Assembly (NCBI GenBank): GCA_013215515.1
Contig: JABSPC010000184.1
Span: forward strand, 1 to 8,817
DNA length: 8,817 nt
Reading direction: 5' to 3'
Origin: Crocinitomicaceae bacterium
Lineage (GTDB): Bacteria > Bacteroidota > Bacteroidia > Flavobacteriales_D > Crocinitomicaceae
In this document: positions 6,501 to 8,817 of the stretch, piece after piece
How positions within the stretch are numbered: the stretch's first letter is position 1
Layout of the letters: each line of letters starts with the position of its first letter
Notes under the pieces: generated by a model
What the model saw: only the letters and a program-made list of their open reading frames with translations
What the model was told of the DNA's origin: nothing
Database searches by the model: none
Translations under genes and position numbers: made by a program

Positions 6501-8817
6501 ATTCAGCAGCAAAGGACCTTACTGTTTTATACGAAATAGAGCACAAAGGGAAAATAATTAGCAAGAAATTCATCACGTTAAATTCATCTCAAAAAAAATT
6601 ATCAATTCCAATAATCGAAGAGTACAGAGGAAACATCATCGTACACTTTAGCACGGTCAAGTTTGGAAGATCTCACACTTCAAAAAGATCAATTTCTGTT
6701 CCCTACTCCAACAAAGACCTCAAGGTTGAATTCGAAACATTTCGGAATAAACTCTTGCCTGGATCCAAAGAAGAATGGAAAGTGAAAATAACAGGACCAA
6801 AAGGTGAAAAAGTCGCTGCTGAAATGCTAGCGACAATGTATGATGCTTCACTTGATGCATTTGCTTCGAACTCGATTTACTTGAGCGTTTATAGTTCAAA
6901 TTATTCAGAACGAAATTGGAGCAGTAACTGTTTTAGGTCGAAACAATCTTCGTTGCATCGAAACAATTGGAATGAATATCTCGGCCTCCCAACCCGCACA
7001 TACAATCGATTGAATTGGTGGGGATACCACACTTATTACCGCGGCTTTGACAATGACATAATGTTCAGTTATGATGGTTTTTCAGGGAATACAGGGGCCG
7101 CAACATACTCATGGAATAACGGTGCTATAAATGATCCAGCAGCTCCAATGGAATTAGAAAAGTCGATAAGCGGAGCTTATGCCATCAGCACCAAAAAAGT
7201 AACGTCGCATAAAAATTTTCTTGATTTTAAAAGCGTAAACGAGGAGATTAGCATGAATGGCAGAAAATCCGAGGAATCAGCCAACTTCACGCGAGGCGGA
7301 GGAGAATTTGGGAAAGACAATTTAGGAAGTGTCAAAGCGCGTACAAACATGAATGAAACGGCTTTCTTTTACCCTCAGCTAGAAACGGATGAAAATGGAG
7401 CTATCATCCTCAAGTTCACTATTCCAGAGGCACTCACAAAATGGAAGTTCCTTGGAATGGCGCACACTAAAGATTTGAAAATTGGATACATCCAAGAAGA
7501 AATCGTGACTCAAAAAGAGCTCATGGTAGTTCCAAATGCACCACGTTTCTTTAGAGAAGGCGATAAAATGACTTTCACAACCAAAATTTCTAACCTCTCT
7601 GAAGAAGATATGAATGGTTCAGCACAATTAATGCTTTTCGATGCGCTATCAATGAAACGTATTGATTCCCTGTTCAATATGGACAGTACGATTGTAAGTT
7701 TCTCAGCCAAAAAAGGTCAGAGTGACGCCGTTTCTTGGAACATCGAAATTCCATTTGGCATTGGTGCGGTGACGTATCGCGTTGTTGCAAAATCTGGAAA
7801 CTACTCGGATGGTGAAGAGATGGCGATCCCTGTTTTATCGAATAGAATGTTAGTTACGGAATCATTACCATTGCCGTCAAGGGGAATTGGAACGAAAAAT
7901 TTCACTTTCAATAAATTGATCAATAGCGGCGGCTCTTCAACTCTCAAACATCACAAGTTAACATTAGAATATACTTCAAATCCAGCGTGGTATGCGGTTC
8001 AAGCAATGCCATATATGATGGAATACCCATATGAATGTGCTGAACAAACGTTTACTCGGTATTACTCAAATGCTCTGGCTTCTAACATCGTAAACTCAAG
8101 CCCTAAAATCAAAAATGTATTTGAAAGCTGGAAAGAAAGTAGCCCAGACGCATTCTTGTCAAACCTTGAGAAGAATCAAGAATTGAAATCATTAATGCTC
8201 GAAGAAACTCCTTGGGTTCTGGATGCAAAAAATGAAAGTGAGCGAAAGAAACGAATAGCCCTTTTATTCGACCTCAATAAAATGGACAATGAACTGAGTA
8301 AAGCGATTCGGAAATTGGAGAAAATGCAAGTTTCCAATGGAGGTTGGCCTTGGTTTCCGGGAATGAAAGAAAGCCGTTACATTACGCAACATATAGTTAC
8401 TGGAATGGGGCACTTGGATAATCTAGGCGTGAAAAATGTTCGAGAAGACAGATCTGTTTGGAGGATGGTTAAAAATGGAATTAAGTATCTGGACAATCGA
8501 ATTATCGAAGACTTTAGATGGACCAAAAAACACAATGAAAATTATCGAACGGAGCAACACATTTCAAATCTTCAAGTGCAGTATTTATATGCAAGAAGTT
8601 ATTTCAAGGATGTTCCTATGAGTAAGGAAACAATAGAGGCGTTCCAATACTATCAAGAACAAGCCAAAACTTATTGGATGAAATTCAACATCTATAACGA
8701 AGGAATGATAGCACTTCAAGCAAAGCGATTTGAAATTGATATTATTCCAGAACGAATTATGGCCTCAATAAAAGAACGAGCAATCCAACACGAAGAACTC
8801 GGGATGTATTGGAAAGA
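3440..8817 (+). CDS. Alpha-2-macroglobulin family lipoprotein-like protein (3' partial)
   Basis: This is a giant cell-envelope protease trap of the bacterial alpha-2-macroglobulin family. I translated the frame by eye through 1792 codons without a stop, and it is still open at the edge. The start is fixed by the ATG at 3440 and an in-frame TAA at 3428-3430. Residues 1-22 are a signal peptide before Cys23. Residues ~30-410 form a helical, TPR-like domain seen in Bacteroidota members (YWGYYEQHRW at 148-157). Macroglobulin domains follow: VDVIVTDRETGKPI (533-546), the MG2 signature TDRSIYRPGQ (628-637) and VEEYKRPKFEV (714-724). A variable stretch (~1150-1300) precedes the A2M domain (NETAFFYPQL, 1305-1314; VVPNAPRFF, 1363-1371). 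The thioester domain has ECAEQ (1532-1536) and NGGWPWFPG (1633-1641). The end of the thioester domain and the C-terminal recognition domain are missing, perhaps 100-250 residues by family length. No pbpC, the common proteobacterial partner, is visible in the window. Confidence 0.93.
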   Translation, partial: MKNHIYYSLTVLVFSLFLMSPSCESDTSEYSETPKTLTELSPALADPVIDPLSFVFNGDYTDLWKQVDSLNSLELYASALNIVEVIFTSAKEENNAPQVIKSVIHKMKYNSYLKEDDFILALAELDELAKESDFPLKQIIHSVTAQTYWGYYEQHRWQFMNRTETVDFENTDVRTWDLNKISDEVNRHFMLSMTSKDSLQKTNIVDFSEILSGFGFDHEQRPTLYDLLAHSALDFFSNTEPALTRPQNKFIVKGTTYFNTDATFLATSTDFEDPGSNVRRAVIVLKELTRFHMKDEKPEARVDLNLKRLAFSRNHSVEENKEELYIRALELLSTQNPNHEVFAEIRYQCALYYRDQGNHYSSPNQDNRWDKNKAIAICEDAIKKFPTSLGAGQCKSLKVEIEIKSLSFKTEDAYAPNSNGKMLISYGNINKLYFKKVKVNWVYYMKQDLYGEERIKDLLKKPIVEEWVQELENPGDYQNHSTEVLIKSNDLGQYVILASYNKDFKLDSNAIAVGSYWATNLSYTFRRNANQTVDVIVTDRETGKPIKDAKGTVYLQKYNYTARKNKLTKQESYRTDAFGMFTVKSQSQYRYFYVDLIHGADHYNNTNQLYQYRNYAKDESHSTTTLFTDRSIYRPGQTIYFKGINIRHNKDIHTLEKGKKSTVLFYDNNSQKITSLDVVSNEYGTFRGSFTAPSGVLNGRMRIQTKTGSKYISVEEYKRPKFEVEFNPIEGVFKIGQDIKVQGTGKAYAGSNIDGAKVSYRVTRSANFPSWSIYRWGYYPHSASIEVANGETKTDEKGGFTIEFKAKEDPSITKSFYPTYSYQVSADVTDVNGETHSSSQWVVVGYNCMNVSMAIQETVERDGKNEFTIYTKNLNGQDVNAKGTVKVTRLIEPEGLFRTSLWSKPDIQRFKKSEYRKLFPHDVYDEKTDIKDYERGEQIYTTSFDTEKRDTVDFTTLKTWKPGRYVVDIESIDAFGEKVTEARYIKVIDKNLKPNPTNDIWSFVPLKIRCQPGENAEFLIYSAAKDLTVLYEIEHKGKIISKKFITLNSSQKKLSIPIIEEYRGNIIVHFSTVKFGRSHTSKRSISVPYSNKDLKVEFETFRNKLLPGSKEEWKVKITGPKGEKVAAEMLATMYDASLDAFASNSIYLSVYSSNYSERNWSSNCFRSKQSSLHRNNWNEYLGLPTRTYNRLNWWGYHTYYRGFDNDIMFSYDGFSGNTGAATYSWNNGAINDPAAPMELEKSISGAYAISTKKVTSHKNFLDFKSVNEEISMNGRKSEESANFTRGGGEFGKDNLGSVKARTNMNETAFFYPQLETDENGAIILKFTIPEALTKWKFLGMAHTKDLKIGYIQEEIVTQKELMVVPNAPRFFREGDKMTFTTKISNLSEEDMNGSAQLMLFDALSMKRIDSLFNMDSTIVSFSAKKGQSDAVSWNIEIPFGIGAVTYRVVAKSGNYSDGEEMAIPVLSNRMLVTESLPLPSRGIGTKNFTFNKLINSGGSSTLKHHKLTLEYTSNPAWYAVQAMPYMMEYPYECAEQTFTRYYSNALASNIVNSSPKIKNVFESWKESSPDAFLSNLEKNQELKSLMLEETPWVLDAKNESERKKRIALLFDLNKMDNELSKAIRKLEKMQVSNGGWPWFPGMKESRYITQHIVTGMGHLDNLGVKNVREDRSVWRMVKNGIKYLDNRIIEDFRWTKKHNENYRTEQHISNLQVQYLYARSYFKDVPMSKETIEAFQYYQEQAKTYWMKFNIYNEGMIALQAKRFEIDIIPERIMASIKERAIQHEELGMYWK
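6887..7339 (+). other. Variable segment before the A2M domain; candidate bait region
   Basis: Residues ~1150-1300 lie between a macroglobulin strand (MYDASLDAF, 1133-1141) and the conserved NETAFFYPQL. The first half is rich in Asn, Ser, Tyr and Trp (for example NRLNWWGYHTYYRGF). The second half is polar with scattered Lys and Arg and a glycine patch (TRGGGEFGKDN). In alpha-2-macroglobulins the protease-cleaved bait is a poorly conserved, flexible stretch in roughly this part of the chain. The position and composition suit that role, but no cleavage site can be shown. Confidence 0.45.
8036..8047 (+). other. Internal thioester motif CAEQ
   Basis: Cys1533-Ala-Glu-Gln1536, preceded by MEYPYE, matches the CxEQ motif whose Cys and Gln side chains form the reactive thioester in complement and macroglobulin proteins. 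An intact motif means the protein could bind covalently to an attacking protease after bait cleavage, unlike family members that have lost the cysteine. Confidence 0.92.

Noticed and set aside
2019..8817. An operon linking saccharopine dehydrogenase and the macroglobulin
   Set aside because: There is an 80-base gap, no functional connection between lysine metabolism and protease trapping, and a possible separate promoter. Co-transcription cannot be excluded but nothing supports it.

Overview
The window looks like chromosomal DNA of an AT-rich member of the Bacteroidota, probably Flavobacteriales or a relative such as the Crocinitomicaceae. Four things support this: a secreted protein with a type IX secretion (T9SS) C-terminal sorting domain, a promoter matching the Bacteroidota TTTG / TAnnTTTG pattern, start codons with no Shine-Dalgarno sequence, and an alpha-2-macroglobulin of the very long Bacteroidota type. 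The phylum is well supported; the family is inferred from protein style only. All real genes are on the + strand.

Layout: (1) 2-1906 is the 3' part of a gene for a large T9SS-exported surface or secreted protein. It contains Ig-like modules, a complete seven-bladed RCC1-type beta-propeller and a sorting domain. Its 5' end lies outside the window. (2) 1907-2018 is a short gap with a good Bacteroidota promoter for the next gene. (3) 2019-3359 encodes a complete 446-residue saccharopine dehydrogenase of the LYS9 type (lysine/alpha-aminoadipate metabolism). (4) 3360-3439 is an 80-base gap with an AT-rich inverted repeat and a weak promoter-like element. (5) 3440 to the window end is a single uninterrupted reading frame of 1792 codons, still open at the edge. 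It encodes a lipoprotein-like alpha-2-macroglobulin with an N-terminal helical domain, macroglobulin domains and an intact CAEQ thioester motif.

The three genes do not form an obvious pathway. One product is exported through T9SS, one is a cytoplasmic amino-acid enzyme, and one is a cell-envelope protease trap. Each gap is about 80-110 bases and at least one has its own promoter, so they are probably separate transcription units. I see no RNA gene, CRISPR array, insertion sequence or phage gene.

The most interesting structural point is in the first gene. The propeller appears to be inserted into the last hairpin of an Ig-like domain, and a second Ig-like domain of matching length follows it. 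The propeller appears circularly closed, which would bring its two ends together and make such a nested architecture physically sensible.
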